From Calditrichia bacterium (GTDB taxonomy: Bacteria > Calditrichota > Calditrichia > Calditrichales > Calditrichaceae): DNA of 64,000 nucleotides. Where the stretch lies: NCBI GenBank assembly GCA_026983775.1, contig JALSTK010000028.1, positions 19,727 to 83,726 of the forward strand. The letters are read 5' to 3'. A program made the translations under genes and the position numbers. Shown here one piece after another: positions 44,423 through 54,447 of this stretch. Each line of letters starts with the position of its first letter. Positions within the stretch are counted from its first letter, which is position 1. The notes below the pieces were generated by a model that did not search any database, was not told where the DNA came from, and worked only from the letters and a program-made list of their open reading frames with translations.

Positions 44423-46471
44423 GTGAAAAATCCCGTTCAGGTAATTTCATTGGGCTTGTTTGTTTTACTGTTTTTTTTCATTGCTTCCTTTAGCTACGGC
44501 CAGAACGGCTTGTTGAAACCTCAACAACAAGCGAACGATTTTCTTTCTTCACACAAACAGCGCATAAAACAGTTGATACTTCAAAAGGCATTGGCTAACC
44601 AGACCCCTGCAACCGTCTATGAATCGTATGATGCCCGTTATTACAAACTTAAGCTTCGAATCAGTTACCAGCCACAGATGCTCTATGGTATAGTGACAGC
44701 CCGCTTAACCAGTCGTTCGGACTCTCTTACCCGGATTACCTTCGATATGGACAATCTATTGCAAGTGGATTCGATCGGCGGAGCCGCAGTCGGTTACAGC
44801 CATGATGGCGCTCTTTTACATTTGCAGCTTGAGCATGTTTATCGTTTAAACGAAGACTTGACGGTTTTTATCAAATACCACGGAAATCCCTCGGCCAGCG
44901 AGTATCTGGCCTTTCGAACCAGCACCATGCCCAACGGTTCCTCCTATGTCTGGACTCTCAGCGAACCTTATGGAGCCCATTACTGGTGGCCCTGTAAAGA
45001 CACTCCTGCAGATAAAGCGGATTCGGTAGACATCATCGTCACCGTACCCGAAGATCAGATCGTGGGTTCCAACGGAACATTACGTTCGGTTACGACAGAG
45101 AGCGATAGTACAAGAACCTATCACTGGCAGGAACGCTATCCCATCACCACCTATTTGGTGTCTTTAGTCGCCGGCTCCTATGCGCATTTTCAGAATTATT
45201 ATCACTATTCGCTAACGGATTCTATGTTGTTGGACTATTATGTATTTCCATCGGAACTGACTGCAGCCGATACTATCTTTTCTGAAATGGATGATTATCT
45301 GGATGCGCTGACTCACTATTTCGGTCCCTACCCTTTTTTGAAAGAGAAATACGGGATGGCCCATTTCGGTTGGGGAGGCGGTATGGAACACCAGACTCTG
45401 ACCAGTATCGGACTGGTAACCCCTTTCTGGAGATTCCTCTACGTTCATGAATTAGCACATCAATGGTTCGGAGATGCCGTCACTTGTGCTACCTGGCAGG
45501 ATATCTGGTTGAATGAAGGTTTCGCTTCCTACGCGGAAGCACTCTATGCCGAATGGAGCGGGTATAACGGGTTACCACCCGGTGCTGATGCCTATCATGC
45601 CTATATCAACCATTATCGGTATACGGACGACGGAACAATCTTTGTAAGTGATACCACCGAGGTCAGTAATATCTTTGACCGTATTGTCTATCAGAAGGGA
45701 GCCTGGGTGCTGCATATGTTGCGTCATGTTTTAGGTGACTCGGTATTTTTTGATGTTTTGAAAAGTTATGTTCGGGATCCGCGCTGGGCCTACGGTTCGG
45801 TTCATACCGAAAATTTCAAAACGGTGTGCGAAGAAAAATCCGGTAAAATGTTAGATACGTTTTTCAACCAATGGCTTCATTTCCCTTTCTATCCTAAATA
45901 TGAATACCAATGGAGCTATACTCGATCCGGGCCTTCAGATTATGAACTGAGCCTCAAAATTAATCAGACTCAAACTATCCCTATTTATGAAATGCCGATC
46001 GACGTTTATATCGCAATGACCCGTCAACAGGATACGCTGATTACAGTGAAAAACGACCGGGCGGAACAGACTTACCGCTTCCATCTTCCGCTGTTGCCGA
46101 CCCGGGTACTCTTAGATAAGGATAATTGGATTTTAAAAGATGCTACCGAAAAGGAAGGGCCTGGAGAAACATATTCAAACAGGATTGAATTCAGCACGAT
46201 TTATCCGAACCCGTTTCACCAACAACTCCGGTTTCAAACAAAAAACTGGTTTAAGAACCATAGTGATGTGGATGTTTTTGATATACGGGGCCAGTATATC
46301 ATTACCTTGCATCCTATCGAGCAGGTAAAACACAATTACTTTTATAATTGGGACGGCAAGAATCATAGTGGGCAGAAAGTCGCTTCGGGGATATATCTAT
46401 TACGTCCTCATCCCGATGCATCGGGCGGAATCGTTCCCCATAAATCGGCCCGCGTGGTTCTGATACGATAA
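44423..46471 (+). CDS. Secreted M1 family metallopeptidase with T9SS sorting domain
   Basis: 682 residues, GTG start, signal peptide (1-27). M1 features: WGGGMEHQT (GxMEN-type exopeptidase motif), H342-ELA-H346-QWFGD and E365 in WLNEGFASYAEAL. Residues about 480-580 form the C-terminal beta domain. The end is a T9SS-type domain (TIYPNPFHQQLRF, VDVFDIRGQYI, SGQKVASGIYLLR), diverged from the others. Probably an aminopeptidase digesting peptides at the cell surface, complementing the periplasmic M1 copy at 11722-13620. It is convergent with tyrS. Confidence 0.88.
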   Translation: MKNPVQVISLGLFVLLFFFIASFSYGQNGLLKPQQQANDFLSSHKQRIKQLILQKALANQTPATVYESYDARYYKLKLRISYQPQMLYGIVTARLTSRSDSLTRITFDMDNLLQVDSIGGAAVGYSHDGALLHLQLEHVYRLNEDLTVFIKYHGNPSASEYLAFRTSTMPNGSSYVWTLSEPYGAHYWWPCKDTPADKADSVDIIVTVPEDQIVGSNGTLRSVTTESDSTRTYHWQERYPITTYLVSLVAGSYAHFQNYYHYSLTDSMLLDYYVFPSELTAADTIFSEMDDYLDALTHYFGPYPFLKEKYGMAHFGWGGGMEHQTLTSIGLVTPFWRFLYVHELAHQWFGDAVTCATWQDIWLNEGFASYAEALYAEWSGYNGLPPGADAYHAYINHYRYTDDGTIFVSDTTEVSNIFDRIVYQKGAWVLHMLRHVLGDSVFFDVLKSYVRDPRWAYGSVHTENFKTVCEEKSGKMLDTFFNQWLHFPFYPKYEYQWSYTRSGPSDYELSLKINQTQTIPIYEMPIDVYIAMTRQQDTLITVKNDRAEQTYRFHLPLLPTRVLLDKDNWILKDATEKEGPGETYSNRIEFSTIYPNPFHQQLRFQTKNWFKNHSDVDVFDIRGQYIITLHPIEQVKHNYFYNWDGKNHSGQKVASGIYLLRPHPDASGGIVPHKSARVVLIR

Positions 46472-46476
46472 AAAAC

Positions 46477-47688
46477 TCAACGTTTTAATTTCACAAAACG
46501 ACGTTTCCCCACCTTCAGCACCCGACCGTCCTTAATCCGTACCATGTAAAAAGGATCGCTGATCTTTCGGCCGTCAATGGATACGCCTCCACCCTTTACC
46601 AGACGCCGGGCCTGCCCTTTCGAATCGGCTGTTTTGGTTAACAGAATCAGATCGTCAATACGCACTTCATCCGAGGAAATATGTACTTCCGGCATTTCAT
46701 CGGGTATATCTTTTTTGATGAAAATCCGGTCAAAGGCTTCCTCGGCCCGAATCGATTCTTGTTCTCCGTGGTACATACGCACGATGGTACGTGCCAGATA
46801 GCGTTTCAAATCGCGGGGATTGGTTTCAGGATGCTGAAGTTGTCGGGCAATTTGAGCAAGTTCTTTCCCGCTCACATCGGTAACCAGTTCGAAATAGCGC
46901 AAAATCAGTTCATCCGGGATGGAAAGCGTCTTGCCGTACATATCCGCCGGAGCTTCATCAATGCCGATATAATTGCCGAGGGATTTACTCATCCTTTGTT
47001 TTCCGTCCAGTCCTTCCAGCACCGGCAGGGTTAGAACAATCTGGGGTTCCTGCCCGAATTCTTTCTGAATGTTTCGACCGATTACGAGATTGAATTTCTG
47101 TTCGGTGGCGCCCAGCTCCACATCAGCCCTGATTACTACAGAATCGTAAGCTTGCATAAGGGGATAGAAAAATTCATGGATGCTAATGGGTTGCCGACCG
47201 GCATAGCGTTTGGAAAAATCATCTCTTTCCAGCATACGGGCTACGGTAAACTTCGAAGCGAGATTCATGATTTCGGCAAAAGACATCTTGCTGAACCATT
47301 CCCCGTTATAACGTACCTCCGTTTTCTCTTCATCGAGGATTTTCATGAACTGACGGCGATAGGTTTGGGCATGTTCCATAACCGTTTCGTGCGCCAGCTT
47401 GGGACGCGTGCTGTTCTTTTCACTGGGATCGCCGACCATAGCCGTATAATCGCCGATGATTACCACCACCCGGTGTCCTAATTCCTGGAAATGGCGCAAT
47501 TTACGGATACCGACCGTATGACCGAGATGAATATCCGGGGCTGTGGGATCAAAACCCTGCTTAATCACCAGGGGTATATTTTTTTTAATGGAACGTTCGA
47601 TCTTTTTAACCAATTCCTCTTCCGGCAGAATCTCAACGGTTCCCCGACGGATCAAATCCATTTGTTCATTTACAGAAGGAAACGACAT
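46477..47688 (-). CDS. tyrS: Tyrosyl-tRNA synthetase
   Basis: 403 residues. Class I signatures: [15 protein letters not shown] (HIGH-like) and [11 protein letters not shown] (KMSKS). The tyrosine-binding region includes [25 protein letters not shown], typical of the TyrS subgroup with FNL. A C-terminal S4-like RNA-binding domain ([31 protein letters not shown]) is present. Charges tRNA-Tyr. It lies 8 bp downstream of smpB on the same strand. Confidence 0.96.
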   Translation of the reverse strand: MSFPSVNEQMDLIRRGTVEILPEEELVKKIERSIKKNIPLVIKQGFDPTAPDIHLGHTVGIRKLRHFQELGHRVVVIIGDYTAMVGDPSEKNSTRPKLAHETVMEHAQTYRRQFMKILDEEKTEVRYNGEWFSKMSFAEIMNLASKFTVARMLERDDFSKRYAGRQPISIHEFFYPLMQAYDSVVIRADVELGATEQKFNLVIGRNIQKEFGQEPQIVLTLPVLEGLDGKQRMSKSLGNYIGIDEAPADMYGKTLSIPDELILRYFELVTDVSGKELAQIARQLQHPETNPRDLKRYLARTIVRMYHGEQESIRAEEAFDRIFIKKDIPDEMPEVHISSDEVRIDDLILLTKTADSKGQARRLVKGGGVSIDGRKISDPFYMVRIKDGRVLKVGKRRFVKLKR

Positions 47689-47696
47689 ACGAGCTC

Positions 47697-48158
47697 CTAT
47701 CTAAACTGATGTTTCTTTTGTCTGTCCATTTCACGTTTCTGGTCACGTTCGGCAATAGCGGCCCGTTTATCATATTGCCGCTTCCCCCGGGCCAGACCGA
47801 TTTCTATTTTTACCAGATGACGCTTAAAATATACTTTCAAAGGGATAAGTGTGATCCCCTTGTCAGCGGTCTGACGTTGTAACTTTTTTAATTCCCGTCT
47901 ATGAAGCAGTAATTTTCGATCACGAACCGGATCGTGATTTTCAATGGCCGCTTTGGTATAGGGGGCGATATGCATGCCGATGATCCATAGCTCCCCTTTG
48001 CGAAAACGGGCATAAGCTTCGGCCAGGCTAACCTTGCCTTCACGAACCGCTTTCACTTCGGTACCCTGTAAGGCGATTCCGGCTTCATAGGTATGAACTA
48101 TTTCGTAATCATGCCAGGCCTTTTTATTTTTGGCTACAATTTTAACGGCTTCGGCCAT
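47697..48158 (-). CDS. smpB: SsrA-binding protein SmpB
   Basis: 153 residues with the full SmpB pattern: [44 protein letters not shown], then [55 protein letters not shown] and a basic tail ([11 protein letters not shown]). It binds tmRNA and the ribosomal decoding centre in trans-translation. No tmRNA gene was recognised in this window. tyrS follows after 8 bp. Confidence 0.97.
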   Translation of the reverse strand: MAEAVKIVAKNKKAWHDYEIVHTYEAGIALQGTEVKAVREGKVSLAEAYARFRKGELWIIGMHIAPYTKAAIENHDPVRDRKLLLHRRELKKLQRQTADKGITLIPLKVYFKRHLVKIEIGLARGKRQYDKRAAIAERDQKREMDRQKKHQFR

Positions 48159-48403
48159 AGTAATTAAATTTTACCTTTCTACCCACTACTCTACCCACTA
48201 CGCATCGTTTAAAAGCCTCAAGTTTAACGATATTTTTCCACCGGGGCAAGTCTGCTCCGGATATTAAGTTTAAAATGGAATTTAAAAAGAAAGGATAGAG
48301 TAAAGAATCGTGGGAGATTTTTTAATTAAGAAAACCGGTTCGTCCGCGATTAATGCCCTAACCGAATTTTTCTTCAAAATAGATGGTTCGGAATAAATGT
48401 CTA

Positions 48404-49735
48404 TTAAAACAGGTAAGGCCGGGCGTTTTCCGGGTAGATCATTTCCAGGTGGACAAATTCCCAACCCTTGTTCCGCTTTTTCAGCTGGCCGTGCAGAATA
48501 TCCCCTGTTTGCAGCTCCCAAGCAATGGATTCATCCACATGTACACCCGCATATTCAGTACTAAGGTGTATGTCCTGCAAAACGAATTTTGCCTTCTGCT
48601 GCCTATGGACCTTGAAAAAACCTTCGGTAATCTCATCTTCGTCCAAATGGCTGGCGGATAGAAGATAGTCCACATAGGGATGCCGTTGATTATAGCGCCG
48701 AATGAGACGAAAGGTACGCAAAATATGCGGAAATACCGTTTGGCGGAATCGCTTAAATGCTTCCTTAAAATTCAGATTGTAATTGTATTCCAGATAGTCG
48801 ATGAAAGACTCGAATAAATCGGCCACCAGATCGAGATTGATTTGCTCATCCATCAGGAATTCATGATTGACAACAATGGTCAGGAATTCTTCGATATCAT
48901 CGTAGGCCAGCTCCTCGATGCGCTCTAATTCCAAAAAATCCGTAATAAACTCATTAAAACGATCGATGATACGGGGCGCCTCACCCAGATCGTTCCTATG
49001 TGAAAGACTCGATAAAAATGATTCAATGACATAGACGGGCTTAGACTGTTCCAGTTTCCATTCGTCGCCTTCCAGATCATCATCTAAAAGATTGGCATCG
49101 TTTTGCCAATCCAATTGTTCACTCTGGATATGCCGTTCAAAAAGGTCCGAAGCATTTTCATCCCGATTTTGTAACCATTTTTGACCTTTATTTTTTGTAA
49201 AAGAAATGATGATATCCATAATAAACTCGGCCATACGGGTCAGTACCATATTGCCGTCTTCCATAACAAGCCCCATCTCATAATTATAGAAATCCAGCAA
49301 GGAATCCAAAACTACATAATTTAGCAAATCCGCATAAAGACACTCTTCTTTGGTATGACAACGGGAACCTTCCTGGGAATTTAAAGCGATCATGCCCTGC
49401 CGGAGCATTGATTCCGTAGAAGAAACATCTTCATTCAATTGTAAGGGACAATTCATGTTGCAGGAAGAAAAGCAATTCTTATCCAGGAAGGACTGGGTGC
49501 TGTCTCCCATATTAAAAGAGAGTATACCGATTTCCTCGCTATGAAGATATAAGGCGTCTGTGGAAGAAAAACGGGTGAAGAAATTTTTTTCCAGTTCCAA
49601 GGCCAGTTCATTTATCAGGGAAAAGATGAAATAATCCAGATTGGTTAATTCATAAATTTCTTTTTCCCAGGAATCGATAAACTCCCGGGCGGATATATAT
49701 ATTTTTCTTGATTGTTCGGCCAAACCCCACCTCAC
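48404..49735 (-). CDS. Hypothetical acidic protein
   Basis: 443 residues, not recognised. The whole protein is helix-rich and strongly acidic, with clusters LLDDDLEGDEWKLE and a Cys-rich stretch NCFSSCNMNCPLQL (about 87-100), plus CHTKEEC. The last ~50 residues look like a small beta domain (ESIAWELQTGDILHGQLKKRNKGWEF). No signal peptide or membrane segment, so probably cytoplasmic. The GTG at 49735 has no clear ribosome site; a TTG four codons downstream is preceded by AGGTGGGG and may be the real start. There is no co-oriented neighbour within 80 bp, so it is probably a single gene. Confidence 0.7.
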   Translation of the reverse strand: MRWGLAEQSRKIYISAREFIDSWEKEIYELTNLDYFIFSLINELALELEKNFFTRFSSTDALYLHSEEIGILSFNMGDSTQSFLDKNCFSSCNMNCPLQLNEDVSSTESMLRQGMIALNSQEGSRCHTKEECLYADLLNYVVLDSLLDFYNYEMGLVMEDGNMVLTRMAEFIMDIIISFTKNKGQKWLQNRDENASDLFERHIQSEQLDWQNDANLLDDDLEGDEWKLEQSKPVYVIESFLSSLSHRNDLGEAPRIIDRFNEFITDFLELERIEELAYDDIEEFLTIVVNHEFLMDEQINLDLVADLFESFIDYLEYNYNLNFKEAFKRFRQTVFPHILRTFRLIRRYNQRHPYVDYLLSASHLDEDEITEGFFKVHRQQKAKFVLQDIHLSTEYAGVHVDESIAWELQTGDILHGQLKKRNKGWEFVHLEMIYPENARPYLF

Positions 49736-49817
49736 TCATTTGTCAATAATTTACTCCGGGGCAAACGAGCTGTCAAATAAATTTAAGAGCCCCGACAAAA
49801 GACCCGGGCTGTGTGCT

Positions 49818-51110
49818 TCATCCATTCTGCAAAATCTTCCGTTTTTTAAATTTTCTGAACAAATATTCAACGGCTATAGAACCTAAAAATGTAAAAATAC
49901 TGGCATAAAATGCATTCGTCTGGGTTTCTAACTGATATCTCATCAGAGCAACAAAAATAACCAGGAGAATGAGAAGATTCGTAACAATGAGGACCTTATT
50001 CCCTCCCATCTGCCTGCTTAATTTAAAATGGGAAATTAAAACGAAGATGTAAATGACGGTAAAAACCGTACTTGTTAGGGAGGCAATTTCACTTAAATCG
50101 AAAAATAGTGCGAACAAAAGAGCCAAGCCGGCCGTAATATATAAACCTTCCATGGAATGAAACCAAATCTTTCTTTCAAAGTTTTCGGGTAACTCGCCGT
50201 CTTTGGCCAGCGAGTAAGCAATATTTGCCCCGCCATAGATGGTGGCATTTAAAGCCGATGAAATAGAAAATAGGGCCCCGATTGAAATGAGGATAAAACC
50301 CCAATTACCTAAAAACGGTTTGGCCGCCACAGCCAGGGCATTTTCCTGGGCTTTAATTATATCCGGAAGGGATAAATTACCTATTGTAACCAGTGAAATA
50401 AAAATATAAATAATCATCACAAAGAAAATACTGATAAATATGGCCAGAGGGATATTTTTTTTCGGGTTTTTTATATTTTCCGATGCATTGGTAATCAAAC
50501 CGAATCCCATATAGGACAAGAAAAAAATGATTGAGGCATTAAGCAGGCCTGTCGCATGAACCGTATCGAAGTTTGGTTGAGTCATTCCCCAATTAATTGT
50601 TAAGAATCCACCGAAAATAAAAACCAGTAAGATCGTTATTTTAATGAGAACAATATAAAATTCGGCTTTGCCAACCACTTTGCTGCCAAAAAAATTCAAT
50701 ACGGTAAAAAATGATATGACAACTACTTCTACAATGCCCAATGTAAGATAGGTGGATCCAACATGAATGAGCGGCAGAAAGTAACCGGCGAATCCTTTAA
50801 CGAAAAGAGAAATGGAAACAACATAGGTCAGCCACATTAATATGCTTAACGCCCCCGTAACAATATTGTCCCCGATGCCTTTTAATATAAAAGCGATCGG
50901 ACCGGCATTGGAGATTATTTTCGATCCGAGTATGGCATAGGAATAAGCCACAACCAGGGCATAAATACCGGAAAGAATGAATGCTTCGGGAAGATCGGGT
51001 CCGGCGATTTTTGCACCCAGGCCGAAAATTGAAAAAATACTGGCACCGATCATTGTGCCCACAGCCATCGAAACAACTTCTACAAGACTAAGTTTTTTGT
51101 TTTGTTTCAT
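49818..51110 (-). CDS. APC family amino-acid permease
   Basis: 430 residues with about 12 membrane segments. The start reads LSLVEVVSMAVGTMIGASIFSIFGLGAKIAGPDLPEAF, with the GTMIGASIF motif of the APC superfamily first helix, followed by several hydrophobic helices and YMGFGLITNASENIKNPKKNIP, the loop conserved in amino-acid permeases. Substrate unknown. A ~160-bp gap separates it from the esterase gene upstream. Confidence 0.88.
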   Translation of the reverse strand: MKQNKKLSLVEVVSMAVGTMIGASIFSIFGLGAKIAGPDLPEAFILSGIYALVVAYSYAILGSKIISNAGPIAFILKGIGDNIVTGALSILMWLTYVVSISLFVKGFAGYFLPLIHVGSTYLTLGIVEVVVISFFTVLNFFGSKVVGKAEFYIVLIKITILLVFIFGGFLTINWGMTQPNFDTVHATGLLNASIIFFLSYMGFGLITNASENIKNPKKNIPLAIFISIFFVMIIYIFISLVTIGNLSLPDIIKAQENALAVAAKPFLGNWGFILISIGALFSISSALNATIYGGANIAYSLAKDGELPENFERKIWFHSMEGLYITAGLALLFALFFDLSEIASLTSTVFTVIYIFVLISHFKLSRQMGGNKVLIVTNLLILLVIFVALMRYQLETQTNAFYASIFTFLGSIAVEYLFRKFKKRKILQNG

Positions 51111-51270
51111 ATTTAATTGCTCTTTATTAAACAGGGACCATTTTCCGTTTTGCTAACTACAGTACGGTTTCTTCTATCCGTATGCTGCCATATCATCCAA
51201 TCAACCTGCCTTCCTACAGTATTTGACTCATCATATGCTACTATATTTTTCTGGATAGTTATTGCTATTA

Positions 51271-52272
51271 TCATTTTAACGATTTATCCTTAAAAAAATT
51301 CCAGACCTCTGTGGTCATTTCTATATCATGATTCTGTTTATTGAAACTCCGCTCGAATAAAGCGGAATACCGTTCCTTGATACTTGGCGCAGAATGCCCG
51401 CCTCCATTAACTTTATATAGTACAACCTCCGTCCCTTTCTTACCGTTCGCATAGGTGTATCGAATTACATTTCCGCCGTCGTCCGTATCCAAATCGGGAT
51501 AGGTGTATACAGCAGGAATGGTATCCGTTCCGTCAAAGTTAACCCAGATAGAAACGGAAGTCCCGGTCGAATATACGGTTCCGTGAGTCGGATCCGGTGG
51601 GTTTCCGATGACTCCCCCGCTATAGGGCAGGTGATTATCATTGGTTCCGTTCATAAATAAGACGGAAAGGGGATTTTGGGGCTGTCCACATTCGGAGCTA
51701 TCAGGCATTGCGGCGGCAACTGCAGCCACTGCGGCTATTTTATCGGATAGTTCAACAGCCAGGCGCAAAGCCATTAATCCGCCATTTGATGTTCCCGATA
51801 CATATATATGAGCTTTGTTGATATTATAATTCGATGAAATTTCATTCATCAGGGCTCGTATAAATCCCATATCGTCGGCTTCGGAACTTACGGTTGCATT
51901 CGCTCTGCAATCGTTCCAGGTAGGTTTTCCATAAGAGCCGTTTAGTCCTTCCGGATAGACAACTATAAATTTATTTTGGTCGGCGAGTCCCATCCATAGC
52001 TTATAGGGTGTTTTATATCCGCTTTCTCCGGTCATATCTTCAATACGGATCCCGCCGCCGTGTAATTCGAATACCAAAGGATGGGGAGAATCACTTAGGC
52101 CTTTCGGTATATAAACCGCATACCTTCTGACGGTTCCTTCCACAACAATCGTTTTTGTAAACAGCCCGGATTCTTCGTTTCGGTTGGATGTATCAACCGG
52201 TTTATAGCAACCTGTGAGGAATATTAAAATGATAAGTCCAAACCCCGGTATCATCTTTTCCTTTTTATTCAT
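51271..52272 (-). CDS. Secreted PHB-depolymerase/esterase-type alpha/beta hydrolase, lipoprotein
   Basis: 333 residues with lipobox LTGC (Cys22). HPLVFELHGGGI gives the oxyanion HGGG, YVSGTSNGGLMALRLA the nucleophile elbow with Ser162, and VLFMNGTNDNHLPYSGG the Asp region; the final His is probably in GGGHSAP. This is the LpqC/extracellular catalytic-type-1 hydrolase family (polyhydroxyalkanoate depolymerase and feruloyl esterase relatives). Exported and lipid-anchored. Substrate not determinable. Confidence 0.85.
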   Translation of the reverse strand: MNKKEKMIPGFGLIILIFLTGCYKPVDTSNRNEESGLFTKTIVVEGTVRRYAVYIPKGLSDSPHPLVFELHGGGIRIEDMTGESGYKTPYKLWMGLADQNKFIVVYPEGLNGSYGKPTWNDCRANATVSSEADDMGFIRALMNEISSNYNINKAHIYVSGTSNGGLMALRLAVELSDKIAAVAAVAAAMPDSSECGQPQNPLSVLFMNGTNDNHLPYSGGVIGNPPDPTHGTVYSTGTSVSIWVNFDGTDTIPAVYTYPDLDTDDGGNVIRYTYANGKKGTEVVLYKVNGGGHSAPSIKERYSALFERSFNKQNHDIEMTTEVWNFFKDKSLK

Positions 52273-52381
52273 TGCAGCGACCTCCCATTTCTACAACCAC
52301 GGCGTTCTCAGTTCTGCTTATCCTGCCAGTGCATAAAATGGTTAAGAATCTTTTTAAAGTTATATTAATCCGGTTTTAAAA

Positions 52382-52407
52382 AAAAAGGAGGCCTCGGCCT
52401 CCTTTTT
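52382..52407 (-). terminator. Terminator after the DUF4835/PorD-like gene
   Basis: AAAAAGGAGGCC (52382-52393) and GGCCTCCTTTTT (52396-52407) form a 12-bp stem with a 2-base loop. It lies 22 bp beyond the stop at 52429; on the minus strand a T run follows. Confidence 0.9.
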
Positions 52408-52428
52408 CCATAGTACCCTGTAAATTAT

Positions 52429-53274
52429 TTATTCCGTATCCATCATATCCCGATAGGTAGTACGATGCTTACTGTCCCATTCCGCCAGCTTTTCCAATTG
52501 CGTATTATGACCGCGAAACAGTTTTCCCAGATCACGGTAATGAGAGTTAAAAAACATCTGCAAATAGCGGTTATTGGGCTCTGCGTTCTGTACTTTTCCC
52601 AAACCTTCCATTACCTTCATACCCAACTGGTAGGCTTTCTTGTAATTCTCCTGATCGAGTTGATAAAGGGCCTCGAAAAAATCAGGTTTAATCTGGCGTA
52701 AAGGACGGGTACGCACATTGGTAATCATCTGAACCACTTGCAGGCGCTGATTCCAGCCCTGCGGATAGCGGCTAAGCAGAGCCTGATTAGCGATTTCAAT
52801 GGCCTTACTATAGAGAGGAGTCCCTAAAAAGAGTCCGTTTGTATCTAACTCTCCTGCCAAAATCAGATAGGCGTAAAAATCCAGAAAATGAGTGACCGGG
52901 TCGAACTGGGCTTTAACATGGCTTAATGGATAACTCCTTTCATAAGGAAATTCCCAGGTCTTGTCGTAAAAAACCTCTCCGGAAGCGCTTGAAATCAGAA
53001 ACTGTGCCTTGTACTTTTTTTCAAAGGTTTTTTTCTGGACTGTCTCGATAATGATCCGTACGCTGCAGTTCACGTCATACTCATAATCATCGTCAACCCA
53101 GGTATAACCGTTAAAGTACTGTTCCACCTTATCTCCGAAATCAACCAGATCACCCTGCTGATCGGTCGGTAAATGATCATATTGAACGGTTACGGTTACA
53201 TTCAATACCTGGGCCGAGCCGGTTTTAAAACCGACCATAGCCAAAACAAATATCAAAAGCATAACATATTTCAT
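52429..53274 (-). CDS. DUF4835 family, PorD-like T9SS-associated protein
   Basis: 281 residues with a signal peptide (1-21). The start VLNVTVTVQYDHLPTDQQGDLVDFGDKVEQYFNGYTWVDD and later blocks (DPVTHFLDFYAYLILAGELDTNG and RLQVVQMITNVRTRPLRQIKPDFFEALYQLDQ) match DUF4835, which in Bacteroidota is named PorD and is associated with T9SS. It is therefore a plausible component of the secretion system used by the eight cargo proteins in the window, though core genes (PorK-N, SprA) are not here. It lies upstream of the terminator at 52382. Confidence 0.78.
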   Translation of the reverse strand: MKYVMLLIFVLAMVGFKTGSAQVLNVTVTVQYDHLPTDQQGDLVDFGDKVEQYFNGYTWVDDDYEYDVNCSVRIIIETVQKKTFEKKYKAQFLISSASGEVFYDKTWEFPYERSYPLSHVKAQFDPVTHFLDFYAYLILAGELDTNGLFLGTPLYSKAIEIANQALLSRYPQGWNQRLQVVQMITNVRTRPLRQIKPDFFEALYQLDQENYKKAYQLGMKVMEGLGKVQNAEPNNRYLQMFFNSHYRDLGKLFRGHNTQLEKLAEWDSKHRTTYRDMMDTE

Positions 53275-53336
53275 ATGAACCTCTCATTTTACCCAATTAT
53301 CGTTAAGAATATAAGAAAGGAATTGCTAAAAGTCTA

Positions 53337-54446
53337 TTACTTTATATGCACCCTTGGTACACGCCGGGAAACCCAGCAGGTAACTTCGTAAGGAATGGTT
53401 TCTAACATGCGGGATATTTCGATAATGGTAATATGCTCCTTATCCTGCGCTCCAAAAAGGACCACCTCATCTCCCGCCTGTACATCGGTTTGCGGGCCGA
53501 GATCAACCATAAACTGATCCATGCATACCGTACCCACAACGGGATAGCGTCGACCGCGGATTAATACGTGCCCTTTGTTGGTTAATCGACGATTATAGCC
53601 GTCGGCATAACCGGCCGGAATAATCCCGATATAAGTCGGTTGATCCGTATAATAGCGGCGGTTGTAGCTGACCGGCTGTCCGGCGGGGAGATGTTTTACC
53701 GAGGTTACCGCAGAGACAAAACGCATCACCTCTTTTAAATCCCAGGTCAGAGGAAAATCAGCTCCCGGCGGATTACCATAAAGCATCACTCCGGGCCGCA
53801 CCAGATCGAATCGGGCTTGCGGAAGGCGCATAATCGCCGCCGAATTGGCCAGATGGAACAGTAAAGGTACAGCCGCATGCTTTGTAAGAAAATCGCGCAG
53901 AGCGGTAAACCGTTCGATCTGACCATACGTATAGCTTAAATCCTCTTCGTCGGCACTGGAGAGATGGGAATAGATTCCTTTAACATCAAATACAGGATTT
54001 TTAAGGATAGTCAGAATTTTATCCCGATCGTGGTCGTGGAAGAAACCGACCCTGCCCATACCGGTATCGACTTTGATTTGAATACGGATTTTTTTATTAT
54101 ATTTTTTGCATAACAGCTGAAGCGGTTCAATCTGCCACTCGGCCGAGAGAGTCAAATCCAGATCATATTGAAAATAGAGATCAAAAAATTCGGGTAACTG
54201 GCTTCCGAAAACCAGAATAGGAACCGTAATGCCCGCCCGACGTAATTGCACTCCTTCTTCGGCAAAGGCCACTCCGAGATAGGTTACGCCGTTTTCGATT
54301 AAAGTGCGGGCTATTTCTATGGCGCCGTGTCCATAACCATCGGCCTTAACAACCCCCATCACCCCGGCCGGTCGCACTGCCTTCTGAATGAGTTTCAAAT
54401 TATGGATCAAGTTTTTGTGACTTATAATAGCCCGTGTCGGTCCCAT
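53337..54446 (-). CDS. alr: Alanine racemase
   Basis: 369 residues from the ATG at 54446, one base after the lysA stop (TAAAATG); a longer frame reading into lysA is rejected. The PLP lysine sits in MGVVKADGYGHGAIEIAR, the PLP-pocket region is VDTGMGRVGF, the second catalytic Tyr is in YNRRYYTDQPTYIGIIPAGYADGYNRRL, and VGTVCMDQFMVDLG is conserved. It converts L- to D-alanine for peptidoglycan. It is translationally coupled to lysA, giving a cell-wall precursor operon. Confidence 0.96.
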   Translation of the reverse strand: MGPTRAIISHKNLIHNLKLIQKAVRPAGVMGVVKADGYGHGAIEIARTLIENGVTYLGVAFAEEGVQLRRAGITVPILVFGSQLPEFFDLYFQYDLDLTLSAEWQIEPLQLLCKKYNKKIRIQIKVDTGMGRVGFFHDHDRDKILTILKNPVFDVKGIYSHLSSADEEDLSYTYGQIERFTALRDFLTKHAAVPLLFHLANSAAIMRLPQARFDLVRPGVMLYGNPPGADFPLTWDLKEVMRFVSAVTSVKHLPAGQPVSYNRRYYTDQPTYIGIIPAGYADGYNRRLTNKGHVLIRGRRYPVVGTVCMDQFMVDLGPQTDVQAGDEVVLFGAQDKEHITIIEISRMLETIPYEVTCWVSRRVPRVHIK

Positions 54447-54447
54447 T

